From Paenibacillus sp. FSL R10-2782 (GTDB lineage Bacteria; Bacillota; Bacilli; Paenibacillales; Paenibacillaceae): a stretch of 64,000 nucleotides of DNA. This document shows, piece after piece, positions 1 through 7,975 of this stretch (the stretch's first letter is position 1; each line of letters begins with the position of its first letter). Below the pieces are notes generated by a model, which saw only the letters and a list, made by a program, of their open reading frames with translations, was not told where the DNA came from and ran no database searches. The stretch is from the NCBI RefSeq assembly GCF_038592985.1, contig NZ_CP151951.1, forward strand, positions 3,215,001-3,279,000, given 5' to 3'. The translations under genes were made by a program, and so were the position numbers.

Positions 1-395
1 AATGAACGCTCGGCTGCTGAAATCCCCGTTGTCGTTTCTCTGTGATCCACCGACACGGTAAAGGCTGTGCCGTGGAAATCTGTATTTTGCTCCACCATCG
101 GCTGCAATTCCAGTGCCTCGGCTCTTTGCCCTGTAATCGGCACACAGACCAACCCGCGGCCTTCGGTAATCATGAAATTAATGACCTCGGGGGACGCCTT
201 TTCAGCCAGAGCGATAAAATCGCCTTCGTTTTCCCGTTGCTCATCATCCACCACGATCACGACTTTACCGTTCTTTAGTTCCTCCAGCGCTTCTTCAATG
301 GAATCCAGACGAATTTCCATTTCCTGCTCCAACACACCATACTCCACGACGTCAGCCACTATGTTTGAATGGCTCTCTCTACTCCCGCTTTCCAT
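1..395 (-). CDS. ribBA: RibBA, DHBP synthase / GTP cyclohydrolase II (5' part only)
   Basis: About 131 N-terminal codons are present; the gene runs off the left edge. The visible part is a 3,4-dihydroxy-2-butanone-4-phosphate synthase (RibB) domain: it contains [28 protein letters not shown] and [16 protein letters not shown], the acidic metal-binding and substrate loops of that family. RibB makes the four-carbon unit of riboflavin from ribulose 5-phosphate. The C-terminal GTP cyclohydrolase II half is outside the window, so the RibBA fusion is inferred from the usual Bacillota arrangement. The ATG at 395 follows a strong AAGGAGG-type site. It lies 28 bases downstream of ribE in the same direction, so both should be read from the FMN riboswitch-controlled transcript. 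Confidence 0.93.
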   Translation of the reverse strand, partial: MESGSRESHSNIVADVVEYGVLEQEMEIRLDSIEEALEELKNGKVVIVVDDEQRENEGDFIALAEKASPEVINFMITEGRGLVCVPITGQRAEALELQPMVEQNTDFHGTAFTVSVDHRETTTGISAAERS

Positions 396-423
396 TACGC
401 TTTCCTCCTTATTTCTTATGGCA

Positions 424-1089
424 TCAGGCAAAGCCGTGCTTCGCCAAATAATCCAGACTCATAGGAGCTTTCTCTGTTCCCTCCGTCACTGCTAATTTTC
501 CGTAGTTCAAAAGCTGCTCCACATATTTGCCTAAGATGTCGCATTCAATATTGACGGAGTCTCCCTCACGTTTGGCCTGCAAGGCCGTCTCGGATAAAGT
601 ATGGGGGATGATAGATACGGCAAAGGTATCTCCCGTGCGCTGGGCAACCGTAAGGCTGATACCGTCGAGAGTAATCGAGCCTTTGAGAAGAATATATTTG
701 AATATTGCCTGATCAGTAGGAGCGACTTCATACACAACCGCATTCTGGTCTGAGGTCACCCGACGAATCGTGCCCGTTCCATCCACATGTCCTTGTACGA
801 TATGCCCTCCGAACCTGCCGTTCGCCACCATAGCCCGTTCCAAATTGACCTGGCTACCGGATTTCAGCTCCTTCAAATTACTGCTGCGAAAGGTTTGCGG
901 CATCACGTCTACCTTAAAATTCTTAGTACCCACCTGTGTTGCGGTCAGACAAACACCATTCACGGAAACACTGTCTCCTATTTTCAAATCGCCCAATACC
1001 ACAGCACCTGTAATGCCCAGCACCATCGCTTCTCCGCTTCTGGAAATCTGCTGAATCCGTCCCACCTCCTCGACCAATCCGGTAAACAT
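424..1089 (-). CDS. ribE: Riboflavin synthase, alpha subunit
   Basis: This 221-residue protein dismutates two 6,7-dimethyl-8-ribityllumazine molecules to riboflavin. It shows the diagnostic start [10 protein letters not shown] and the internal duplication of two lumazine-binding barrels: VSVNGVCLT near residues 41-49 is echoed by [10 protein letters not shown] near 140-150, and [10 protein letters not shown] lies near 95-104. Length matches the family. An in-frame ATG 18 bases upstream exists, but AAAGGAG sits between the two and properly spaces the start at 1089, so that one is preferred. It is the first gene after the FMN riboswitch leader and is followed by ribBA. In B. subtilis ribD precedes ribE; here it does not. 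Confidence 0.95.
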   Translation of the reverse strand: MFTGLVEEVGRIQQISRSGEAMVLGITGAVVLGDLKIGDSVSVNGVCLTATQVGTKNFKVDVMPQTFRSSNLKELKSGSQVNLERAMVANGRFGGHIVQGHVDGTGTIRRVTSDQNAVVYEVAPTDQAIFKYILLKGSITLDGISLTVAQRTGDTFAVSIIPHTLSETALQAKREGDSVNIECDILGKYVEQLLNYGKLAVTEGTEKAPMSLDYLAKHGFA

Positions 1090-1146
1090 GCCTTCACTCC
1101 TTTCCATCTAAAGTTCAGTTTATTCCTGATTCATCAGGGTAAGCGC

Positions 1147-1183
1147 AAAAAACCCCCAGTCCGGATCATATCCGTCATGGGGG
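1147..1183 (-). terminator. Intrinsic terminator in the rib operon leader
   Basis: On the minus strand CCCCCA, a three-base bulge and CGGAT form a stem with ATCCG and TGGGGG, followed by six T. It lies between the FMN riboswitch and ribE, so it is the likely expression platform of the riboswitch. It is unusually far (about 240 bases) from the 3' end of the aptamer. Confidence 0.7.
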
Positions 1184-1422
1184 TGATGAGAGTCGAATTT
1201 GCAGTATGCAAGCGCAGTCCATATACATCCTGAGACCACATGAATAACAAGCTTGCCAATAGAAAGCATGAATGTGCATACGACCAAATACGCTCAGAAG
1301 CATCTCCGAAAAAAGCTTGAAGAACAAGCAATCTTCCGTATGCTATCTGCAACGAAATAAGCCGTACGTACCATTACGTATGCTAAAAATCGGCACATGT
1401 CACGTCATGCACATGCGCTTCG
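1184..1422 (-). other. Long leader between FMN aptamer and terminator, no ribD
   Basis: This stretch sits where ribD begins in related operons. The longest minus-strand reading frame (72 codons, from about 1352) has no recognisable domain, overlaps the terminator and has no good ribosome binding site. I see no RibD deaminase motif in it. It is best read as untranslated leader or as the scar of a deletion. Confidence 0.45.
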
Positions 1423-1592
1423 TATCCTTCTCCCATCCAGACTATACTGTCGGTCCCGGAATTGCACCAGGTCCACCGTCTGCTGATCGTTCAGCATCCG
1501 GGTCACGGACTAAGCCGCGCTGTTCATCGCAGAAGCTATGTACAGACACGTCATCACCGCCGGTGGGGAATTGCGCCCCGCCCCGAAGGATC
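1423..1592 (-). ncRNA. FMN riboswitch (RFN element)
   Basis: The minus strand carries the classical RFN element. It opens with ATCCTTCGGGGC, holds the conserved GGGCGCAATTCCCCACCGG and GGTGCAATTCCGG blocks, and closes with CAGTATAGTCTGGATG and GGAGAAGGAT, which pairs with the opening to form P1. FMN binding is expected to favour termination at 1147-1183 and so lower ribE-ribBA expression. A variable stem of about 60 bases between the two halves is also present. Confidence 0.95.
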
Positions 1593-1662
1593 TTGCTCTT
1601 ATTTAATTGAATTAGCATTAAACTTGTTACGTATATTAGCACCGACTTCTAAAAAAAGCAAG

Positions 1663-2130
1663 TTATCGGATAGAAGCTCCTGCTTTTGTTTTAACATATT
1701 GGCTGGAAAGCTCCTCAAACCAGGTTTTATCATTCATATGAAGCGCCAGATCAATCAGATCAGCCAGTTCTTCCAGGCCGAGCTGTGTAGCATGGTCAAA
1801 GGTAATAACCGCTGAAGCCGTGGGTCCGTGACCTCCTTCAGAGCATGCGTCATAATCCAACCGTACCTCAACATGCCCGTCAATAAACTCACATTTTAGA
1901 AAATAAATAATTTCACACATTAATATCGGACGCACCTGCGTCTCCAGCACACAATCCATCACCTTGGCGGAATAATGCTGGTTCGTCAGCGTGAATTTGT
2001 GATCCGTCGCTGCCAGCGATGTCCGTCCAAAGTCATACGTAAATTTCAGTTCCACTGGCGTGATATTCATGACCTTGGGTATTTGCTTCTTTATAATTTC
2101 GATTATTTCAACTGTATTCAGCTTAATCAT
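1663..2130 (-). CDS. Conserved hypothetical protein with C-terminal IDEAL-like motif
   Basis: This encodes 155 residues of unknown function. Residues 1-110 form a mixed alpha/beta-looking region with no motif I recognise. Residues about 120-145 (ELADLIDLALHMNDKTWF) resemble the short IDEAL motif found at the C-terminus of ComK, YpiB and some small Bacillota proteins, where it is thought to mediate protein contacts. The ATG at 2130 is preceded by GAGGTGCAGG. It stands alone between the porAB-type operon and the riboflavin leader, same strand. The IDEAL assignment is by eye and the function is unknown. Confidence 0.7.
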   Translation of the reverse strand: MIKLNTVEIIEIIKKQIPKVMNITPVELKFTYDFGRTSLAATDHKFTLTNQHYSAKVMDCVLETQVRPILMCEIIYFLKCEFIDGHVEVRLDYDACSEGGHGPTASAVITFDHATQLGLEELADLIDLALHMNDKTWFEELSSQYVKTKAGASIR

Positions 2131-2251
2131 ACCTGCACCTCATTGCATCTTAAAATTCAGAGAAAGCTCTAATTCAATATGTTTCACGTAGGCCTTCACT
2201 CCTATATCGGAAATCATTACCTGATTTTTTATGCTTCATCCCATAAACGAC

Positions 2252-2288
2252 AAAAAAGATTCTTCGCGCAACAAGCGCAAAGAATCTT
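2252..2288 (-). terminator. Terminator of the 2-oxoacid oxidoreductase operon
   Basis: The minus strand reads AAGATTCTTTGCGC, a TTGTT loop, GCGCGAAGAATCTT and then a T run. It is a long near-perfect stem 64 bases past the end of the alpha-beta subunit gene. Confidence 0.85.
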
Positions 2289-2351
2289 GATCGTACCGGT
2301 GCCGCAATATCTTATAACAATGTTCAAATTTTATTATGCAAAAAAATTGGA

Positions 2352-4640
2352 TTATAGCTCCGAAATTTCATGTTTCTTTTTCAGGATACTCCAGCGGCGT
2401 TCAATCTCCTGCTCAAAGGTAGCCAGCGTGGCTTCCTCCTTGAGAAGATGTTTTGTTTTGCCCATTAATTTGAGCCATTCTGCGGCTGGAATCCGTTTTC
2501 CCTTGTCCTCCGGATTGTACGTAATCGTCGTACTGCCTTGCTCAATCTCGTACAGCGGGAAAAAGCAAGACTCCACAGCTGCACCCACAATGCTGGTACC
2601 CAGTCTATCCTCGGATTTCCAGTTCAGTGGACAGGCGCACAGGATTTTACCATAGGCCGTTCCCACGTTATTGGCATACCATTGTGCCTTGGCCGCTTTA
2701 CGCAGCATATCCTGCGGATGGCTTTCCGCTGCCGTGAAGGCATATGGAATATTGCAGGCAGCCATAATTTGCACCGTATCCTTGTGGTGACCCTGCTTGC
2801 CTTTTTGCATTTTCCCTACGCCTGATGTGCTTGTCATGTGACCTACCGGAGTCGAGTACGATTGCTGCGAGCCTGTATTCATGTAGCCCTCATTATCATA
2901 TTCCAGCATGATCAGCTTATGATTACGCAGTGCAGCCCCGATAGCCGACCCCATGCCAATATCCATCCCGCCGTCACCACTGATCATTATAAAGGTCGGG
3001 TCATCTGCCATCTCAATCTCATTGCGGCGCTTCATCTCCATATAAGCCTCCAGCGCTCCAGAGAGTGTAGCAGCCCCATTTTGAAAAAGATTATGAATCA
3101 TAGGCTGCTTGTGTGATGTATACGGATAACCTGTCGTCACCACGTATACGCAGCCTGTTTGGAACAGCACGACGATATCGCCTTCGATGCCTTTGAAAAA
3201 CAGCTCCAGCGCAGACAACGCTCCACAGCCCGGACACGCCCCATGACCCGGTGTGAGACGGCGTGGTTTGGTCGTCAGCGAGCGCAGCGGCGGTACCTTG
3301 ACCTTGAGCTTGCCGGTCGCCTCATCCGGCGTCACCTGAATCAGACCGGTACGGTATGCATCCCCCCGTGGCGGCTGCATAACCTGCGGCATGACCTTGT
3401 CCGGGGACCCTGGATTAAGCCCGTAATAATCAAATGGCTTCACGATCCGTCCGGCTTCCGCCGCCTCAATCGCAAGCTGGAAGAACGCCTCAGCGTCTTC
3501 CGCATAAAAATCCTTGCCGCCCAAGCCAAAGATGCGGCACAATACAAGCGTCCGGTTCAGCGGGTCCTCCTGCAAGGCCGCCTTGATTTCGTGCGTCAAA
3601 TTACCGCCATCGGCGCCGTACGAATCCGCACGTTCACCCACCAGCAGCGCCTTGACATGGCGCAATGTCTCACGCAGCTGCGCGGCCGGAAGCGGTCGAA
3701 TGATATTCGGACGAATCACACCAGCCTTAATGCCACGCGCGCGGAGCTGATCGGCTACATCCTTGGCCGATTCAGCCGCTGAATTCAACAGGAATATTGC
3801 AACCTCGGCATCCTCCATATGATAGAGATCCAAAATCGGATATTCCCGCCCGGATAATGCGGCATATTCTGCGGCTACCTGCTCATATACTCCTTCTGAC
3901 CGCTTTAACGCCTCGGATAACTGAGCATGATTATTCGTCAGGTCATCGCCATTCATATGCGCCCCGACAGTAACCGGATGGTCAAAATCGGAAATATTCG
4001 GATAATTCAGATTCGGATTTGGCCCCACAAAACCACGCACAGTTTCGGCATCAGCAAAATATTGCACCTTACGCTTCTGATGGGACGTGTAAAAACCGTC
4101 ATAAGCGACCATCACAGGCAGTCTAACATCGCTGTGCTCTGCGATTTTCAGCGCCATGATGTTCATATCATACACAGCCTGCGGCGTACTTGCGGTCAAA
4201 ATCACCCAGCCTGTATTCAAACCATAATACAAGTCTGAGTGATCCCCACGGATATCCAGCGGGCCACTGATAGCCCGGGTCACCAGATTCATAACCATAG
4301 GAAAACGAGTGCCTGACTGCACAGGCAACTGCTCCAGCATATACAGGAAGCCTTGCGAACTTGTTGCATTCACAACCCTCGCTCCCGCTGCGGCAGCACC
4401 ATAGCATATCCCTGCCGATCCATGCTCACCGTCTGCTGCAACCAGCTTAATGTCATGCTGACCTCTCGTTCTCATCTGATCCAGATATTGCGCCACCTCG
4501 GTCGAGGGTGTGATCGGAAAATATCCCATCATATGATAATTGATCTGCGCAGCCGCCGTAGCCGCCATTTCATTGCCGGATTCGAACGTTGTCACCTGTG
4601 CGGCGCCTGTCTGCTTGAGCTCCTCCTCCAGTTTCGCCAT
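2352..4640 (-). CDS. 2-oxoacid:ferredoxin oxidoreductase, fused alpha and beta subunits
   Basis: This 762-residue protein joins two subunits of the pyruvate/2-oxoacid:ferredoxin oxidoreductase family, which decarboxylates a 2-oxoacid to acyl-CoA and passes electrons to ferredoxin or flavodoxin. The N-terminal alpha part has YFPITPSTEVAQYL near residue 40 and the GDHSDLY and PVMVAYDGF blocks. The beta part starts near 460 with GHGACPGCGALSAL, whose cysteines belong to the cluster-binding site, and carries the thiamine diphosphate motif GDGGMDIGMGSAIGAA...DNEGYMNTG near 555-590. Its ATG overlaps the stop of the upstream gamma-delta gene (TAATG), implying translational coupling. Pyruvate is the likeliest substrate, but the sequence does not settle it. 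Confidence 0.88.
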   Translation of the reverse strand: MAKLEEELKQTGAAQVTTFESGNEMAATAAAQINYHMMGYFPITPSTEVAQYLDQMRTRGQHDIKLVAADGEHGSAGICYGAAAAGARVVNATSSQGFLYMLEQLPVQSGTRFPMVMNLVTRAISGPLDIRGDHSDLYYGLNTGWVILTASTPQAVYDMNIMALKIAEHSDVRLPVMVAYDGFYTSHQKRKVQYFADAETVRGFVGPNPNLNYPNISDFDHPVTVGAHMNGDDLTNNHAQLSEALKRSEGVYEQVAAEYAALSGREYPILDLYHMEDAEVAIFLLNSAAESAKDVADQLRARGIKAGVIRPNIIRPLPAAQLRETLRHVKALLVGERADSYGADGGNLTHEIKAALQEDPLNRTLVLCRIFGLGGKDFYAEDAEAFFQLAIEAAEAGRIVKPFDYYGLNPGSPDKVMPQVMQPPRGDAYRTGLIQVTPDEATGKLKVKVPPLRSLTTKPRRLTPGHGACPGCGALSALELFFKGIEGDIVVLFQTGCVYVVTTGYPYTSHKQPMIHNLFQNGAATLSGALEAYMEMKRRNEIEMADDPTFIMISGDGGMDIGMGSAIGAALRNHKLIMLEYDNEGYMNTGSQQSYSTPVGHMTSTSGVGKMQKGKQGHHKDTVQIMAACNIPYAFTAAESHPQDMLRKAAKAQWYANNVGTAYGKILCACPLNWKSEDRLGTSIVGAAVESCFFPLYEIEQGSTTITYNPEDKGKRIPAAEWLKLMGKTKHLLKEEATLATFEQEIERRWSILKKKHEISEL

Positions 4641-5653
4641 TACACACGGCCTCCTTCATATACCGGAAATTGATGGGCAACCCGATGCTGCTCCGCCCAT
4701 CCCCATTGCTCACGACGCGAGCTTAATGCCCCCGACGGGCAAATATCTACGCATTTCAAGCATCCTTTGCAATACTGGTAATCAATCCCTTGCAAAAATG
4801 GCAGCATTCTTCCCCGTTTGTCCGCCTGCTCTTCCCATACAAAACAGTAATCCGGGCAAATCGAATCACACTTGGCACAATGTGTACATTTATCAGCTTC
4901 ATATTCAGGCACAAAGCCCTGACGTGAACCGCTGACATCTCTCGTCATGCTGTTTCCCTGCGTGGCTATAATACCTCCCGAGGGTTGTGTTTCATAGCCC
5001 AGCAAAGGCTGCGGCCGTTCAAAAATGTGATCCTGGGCAGCGTTTGTAACTGGATATACGTGCAGTTCCATTTCCTCAAAGCCCCGGTTAAACGTACGCA
5101 AATTAGGCTCCACCAGTTGTGGATTTTTCTTCTCAAACGTACTGCGAATGACCGATCTCATCGCCTCCGGATCTAAAAAATCACAGACACGGAACAGCGC
5201 ACCCAACATGGACGTGTTCAGCTTGGTCCGCTCCTCCAGTGCGATTCCCATCGCATCCACTACCGCCAGCGTACCGGATACTAGCCCCAAATCAGCCCGT
5301 ATTTCCTCTGCCGGACGCGTGGAATTGACCACAACGATCCCATCCGCTGGAAGCCCACTGATGACATTGACCGTTTTGTACAATGTTTCATGAAAAATAC
5401 CTACCACATGCGGTTGCTCGATCGGACTGTGATCACGGATATCGACCCCGGGATCACAAAAGCGTACAAAGCTTTTGACCGGGGTTCCCTTTTTTTCCGA
5501 ACCGTAGGACGCGAAATTGGAAGCATTTAGCCCCAGACCAAGCACGCCCGTTTCGGCCAGCATTTTTCCAGCCAGATTAGCGCCGAGTCCACCAATGGAT
5601 TCCAGCCGGATTTCAAAAAATCCAAGTCGATTTGTGCGTGTTAATATAGACAA
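4640..5653 (-). CDS. 2-oxoacid:ferredoxin oxidoreductase, fused gamma and delta (2x[4Fe-4S]) subunits
   Basis: This 337-residue partner of the alpha-beta gene has two parts. The N-terminal gamma domain begins IRLESIGGLGANLAGKMLAE and contains the typical NASNFASYGSEKKG segment. The C-terminal delta part is a bacterial ferredoxin with two [4Fe-4S] motifs, CTHCAKCDSICP and CKGCLKCVDICP. The start is a TTG at 5653, ten bases after AAGGGGG; no better ATG exists before the IGGLG motif. An Fnr-type site lies about 110 bases upstream. The two-gene, doubly fused layout gives a complete four-function enzyme. Confidence 0.88.
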   Translation of the reverse strand: MSILTRTNRLGFFEIRLESIGGLGANLAGKMLAETGVLGLGLNASNFASYGSEKKGTPVKSFVRFCDPGVDIRDHSPIEQPHVVGIFHETLYKTVNVISGLPADGIVVVNSTRPAEEIRADLGLVSGTLAVVDAMGIALEERTKLNTSMLGALFRVCDFLDPEAMRSVIRSTFEKKNPQLVEPNLRTFNRGFEEMELHVYPVTNAAQDHIFERPQPLLGYETQPSGGIIATQGNSMTRDVSGSRQGFVPEYEADKCTHCAKCDSICPDYCFVWEEQADKRGRMLPFLQGIDYQYCKGCLKCVDICPSGALSSRREQWGWAEQHRVAHQFPVYEGGRV

Positions 5654-5760
5654 AGTGATAAGCCCCCTTCTTTTGCAACCATTACTGTGCTGTAAAACTC
5701 ATAACTAAAAATGGAAAATGCATTCTAATGAAAAGGCTATCACAACACTTACTTTTCGAA

Positions 5761-5776
5761 TGTGATTTTATTCACT
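5761..5776. promoter_or_regulatory. Fnr/Crp-type operator upstream of the oxidoreductase operon
   Basis: TGTGA-N6-TCACT matches the Fnr/Crp-family consensus TGTGA-N6-TCACA with one mismatch. It lies between the ppiB terminator and the oxidoreductase start, about 110 bases from the latter. Anaerobic control would suit an oxygen-sensitive enzyme. This is a single sequence match, so it is only a candidate. Confidence 0.45.
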
Positions 5777-5826
5777 TCAAGACCCGCATGTACGCGAAAA
5801 TCAGCAAACCGTCAAACAAAAGACAA

Positions 5827-5860
5827 CAAAAAGCCGCTCTGTCCAAAGACAGAACGGCTT
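5827..5860 (-). terminator. Terminator of ppiB
   Basis: The minus strand reads AAGCCGTTCTGTC, TTTG, GACAGAGCGGCTT and then a short T run, 43 bases after the ppiB stop codon. Confidence 0.85.
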
Positions 5861-5902
5861 AGGTGTAACGTTATACAAAAAGATCATGCATTTAACGGTA
5901 TA

Positions 5903-6337
5903 TTACGCGTCAAATACTTTAACCTCTTTCATTTTGTCGCCTTGTTTTACAGCATCAATGAATTCCATACCTTTGGTCACTTGACCAAATACAGTATGTA
6001 CTCCATCCAAATGCGGCTGTGGAGCGTAACAGATAAAGAACTGGCTTCCGCCTGTGTTACGGCCTGCATGCGCCATGGACAGAACGCCCTTGGCATGCTT
6101 CGTTGTGTTCGTAGCTGTTTCGCAGTCGATTGTGTAGCCAGGGCCGCCTGTGCCTGTTCCATTAGGACAACCACCTTGGGCAACAAAGCCTGGAATTACA
6201 CGGTGAAAGCTCAAGCCGTTGTAGTAGCCGCTGTTTGCCAGCTTTTCAAAGTTAGCAACCGTGTTTGGCGCTTCTTCTGGAAAAAAATCAATTTCGACGA
6301 TACCGCCATTTTCAAGATCTATTCTACCTTTTTTCAT
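5903..6337 (-). CDS. ppiB: Peptidyl-prolyl cis-trans isomerase, cyclophilin type
   Basis: This 144-residue cytoplasmic cyclophilin catalyses proline isomerisation during folding. The core motifs are clear: [13 protein letters not shown] (catalytic Arg and Phe), [15 protein letters not shown] and [11 protein letters not shown]. The length matches B. subtilis PpiB (about 143 residues). No signal peptide is seen. AAAGGAGC precedes the ATG. It is followed by its own terminator, so it is probably monocistronic or read on from lysA; the ppiB-lysA adjacency is the same as in B. subtilis. Confidence 0.95.
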   Translation of the reverse strand: MKKGRIDLENGGIVEIDFFPEEAPNTVANFEKLANSGYYNGLSFHRVIPGFVAQGGCPNGTGTGGPGYTIDCETATNTTKHAKGVLSMAHAGRNTGGSQFFICYAPQPHLDGVHTVFGQVTKGMEFIDAVKQGDKMKEVKVFDA

Positions 6338-6428
6338 TGTTTGTAGCTCCTTTTCAACCTGTTTTGAAAGCTAAATAGCATCAAGTTCCAGTTTACTATG
6401 AATTGCCGCTCTTAGCAAAGCCTTGTCC

Positions 6429-6476
6429 AAAAAAGAGACCATTATCCCCGGTATATCACTTCCGGCTAAATGGTCT
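6429..6476 (-). terminator. Probable terminator of lysA
   Basis: The minus strand carries AGACCATTTAGCCGG, a loop, CCGGGGATAATGGTCT and CTTTTTT. The stem has a few mismatches. It lies 22 bases after the lysA stop. Confidence 0.65.
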
Positions 6477-6497
6477 ACTTCGTCACGCTTATCAAAA

Positions 6498-7865
6498 TCA
6501 GGAAGAAACCGTTATCTTGGCATTGGGATGAACCGATGAACCGGCTTGGTCACGAACCAGGCGCTGTGGCACGACATCATTCCGAACGATATCCTCATAG
6601 CTTTCCCGGCGCACCACCAGCTCGGCCTCACCATTGTTTACAAATACAACCGCTGGTCGGCGTATCCGGTTATAATTACTCGCCATAGAATAATTGTAGG
6701 CTCCGGTTGAAGCAACAGCGAGCAAATCCCCGTTGGTCGGACGCGGCAGCTCCACATCCCAAATGAGCATATCGCCGCTTTCACAGCATTTGCCCGCAAT
6801 GGATACCGTCTCCTCGTTCGCATCGTACGCTCGGTTAGCCAGCATGGCTTCATACCTCGCCTGATATAGCGCTGGACGCGGATTATCCGTCATTCCACCG
6901 TCCACCGAGACGTATTTCCGTACCTGCGGAATATCCTTGATACTTCCTACCGTGTATAAGGTTGTGCCTGAATCGCCCACAATACTGCGTCCCGGCTCAA
7001 TCCAGATTTCTGGAAGCTCATCATAAAGCCCGGAAAAATGAGTTTTTACCGCTTCGCCGATAGCCTGCACATAAGTGGAAATTTTCAGTGGTGTATCCTC
7101 TTCTGTGTAACGAATGCCAAATCCCCCACCTAGATTAATAACCTTGAAAGAAAACTGAAGCTGTTCCTTGATTTCTCTGCAAAAAGCGGCAACCCGTTCG
7201 GCAGCCATTTGGAAGCCGTTCACTTCAAAAATTTGCGATCCGATATGGGAATGTACCCCCAGTAAGTTCAGATGATCCAGCCTGATAACCTGCTCCACCG
7301 CATGGCGTGCTGTACCGTTCGCAATGTCAAAACCGAACTTTGAATCCTCTTGCCCTGTGGCCATATATTCGTGCGTATGCGCTTCAACCCCCGGTGTAAC
7401 CCGCAATAAAATATTTACCTGCTGTTTCCGCTCGGAGGCAAGGGCCTGAAGCAAATGCAGTTCCATCTCGCTGTCGACCACGAAGCAACCAATTTGCGCA
7501 TCTAGCGCCATTTCAATTTCTTCCGGTGTTTTGTTGTTGCCGTGAAAATGGATTCGCTCTGCCGGAAATCCAGCTTGCATCGCGGTGAACAGTTCTCCAC
7601 TGGAAACGACGTCGAGCGACATCCCTTCTTCTGCAGCCAAAGCACACATCGCCATTACGCAAAATGCTTTGCTTGCATAAGCGACTTGAAACTTCAAGCC
7701 GGTTTCACGAAAAGCTTCTATAAACTCCCGGCAACGCTGGCGTACTAACTGTTCATCTACAATATATAGCGGTGTTCCAAAACGCTCCTTCAAAAACGTT
7801 GTATCACATCCGCCAATCTCCAAATGTCCATTGCTGTTAATTTTACTGCTTCCATGCAAATACAT
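6498..7865 (-). CDS. lysA: Diaminopimelate decarboxylase
   Basis: This 455-residue PLP enzyme performs the last step of lysine synthesis, meso-diaminopimelate to lysine. It is a fold-type III (alanine racemase-like) decarboxylase: the PLP lysine is in VAYASKAFCVMAM (about K66), followed by HFHGNNKTPEEI, GVHSHIGSQI, NLGGGFGIRY, WIEPGRSIVGD and the active-site CESGD. The reading frame extends 12 codons further upstream, but AGAGAGGCG precedes the ATG at 7865, and MYLHGSSKIN is a normal family start. The neighbours spoVAF and ppiB are as in B. subtilis. The 110-base leader is too short for a lysine riboswitch or T-box, and none is seen. Confidence 0.95.
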   Translation of the reverse strand: MYLHGSSKINSNGHLEIGGCDTTFLKERFGTPLYIVDEQLVRQRCREFIEAFRETGLKFQVAYASKAFCVMAMCALAAEEGMSLDVVSSGELFTAMQAGFPAERIHFHGNNKTPEEIEMALDAQIGCFVVDSEMELHLLQALASERKQQVNILLRVTPGVEAHTHEYMATGQEDSKFGFDIANGTARHAVEQVIRLDHLNLLGVHSHIGSQIFEVNGFQMAAERVAAFCREIKEQLQFSFKVINLGGGFGIRYTEEDTPLKISTYVQAIGEAVKTHFSGLYDELPEIWIEPGRSIVGDSGTTLYTVGSIKDIPQVRKYVSVDGGMTDNPRPALYQARYEAMLANRAYDANEETVSIAGKCCESGDMLIWDVELPRPTNGDLLAVASTGAYNYSMASNYNRIRRPAVVFVNNGEAELVVRRESYEDIVRNDVVPQRLVRDQAGSSVHPNAKITVSS

Positions 7866-7975
7866 GTTCTGGCGCCTCTCTTTCTGGAACAAACAAGTCA
7901 TATTCCATCGAATGTTAACACCAGTATAGCAAAAAAAGCATCAAGAAGAATGGATTTTTATGCAGATCATTTATA

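Noticed and set aside
1134..1352. 72-codon minus-strand frame in the rib leader
   Set aside because: No good ribosome binding site, overlaps the terminator, no recognisable motif.
7866..7975. T-box or riboswitch upstream of lysA
   Set aside because: The 110-base gap is too short and lacks the specifier or aptamer elements.
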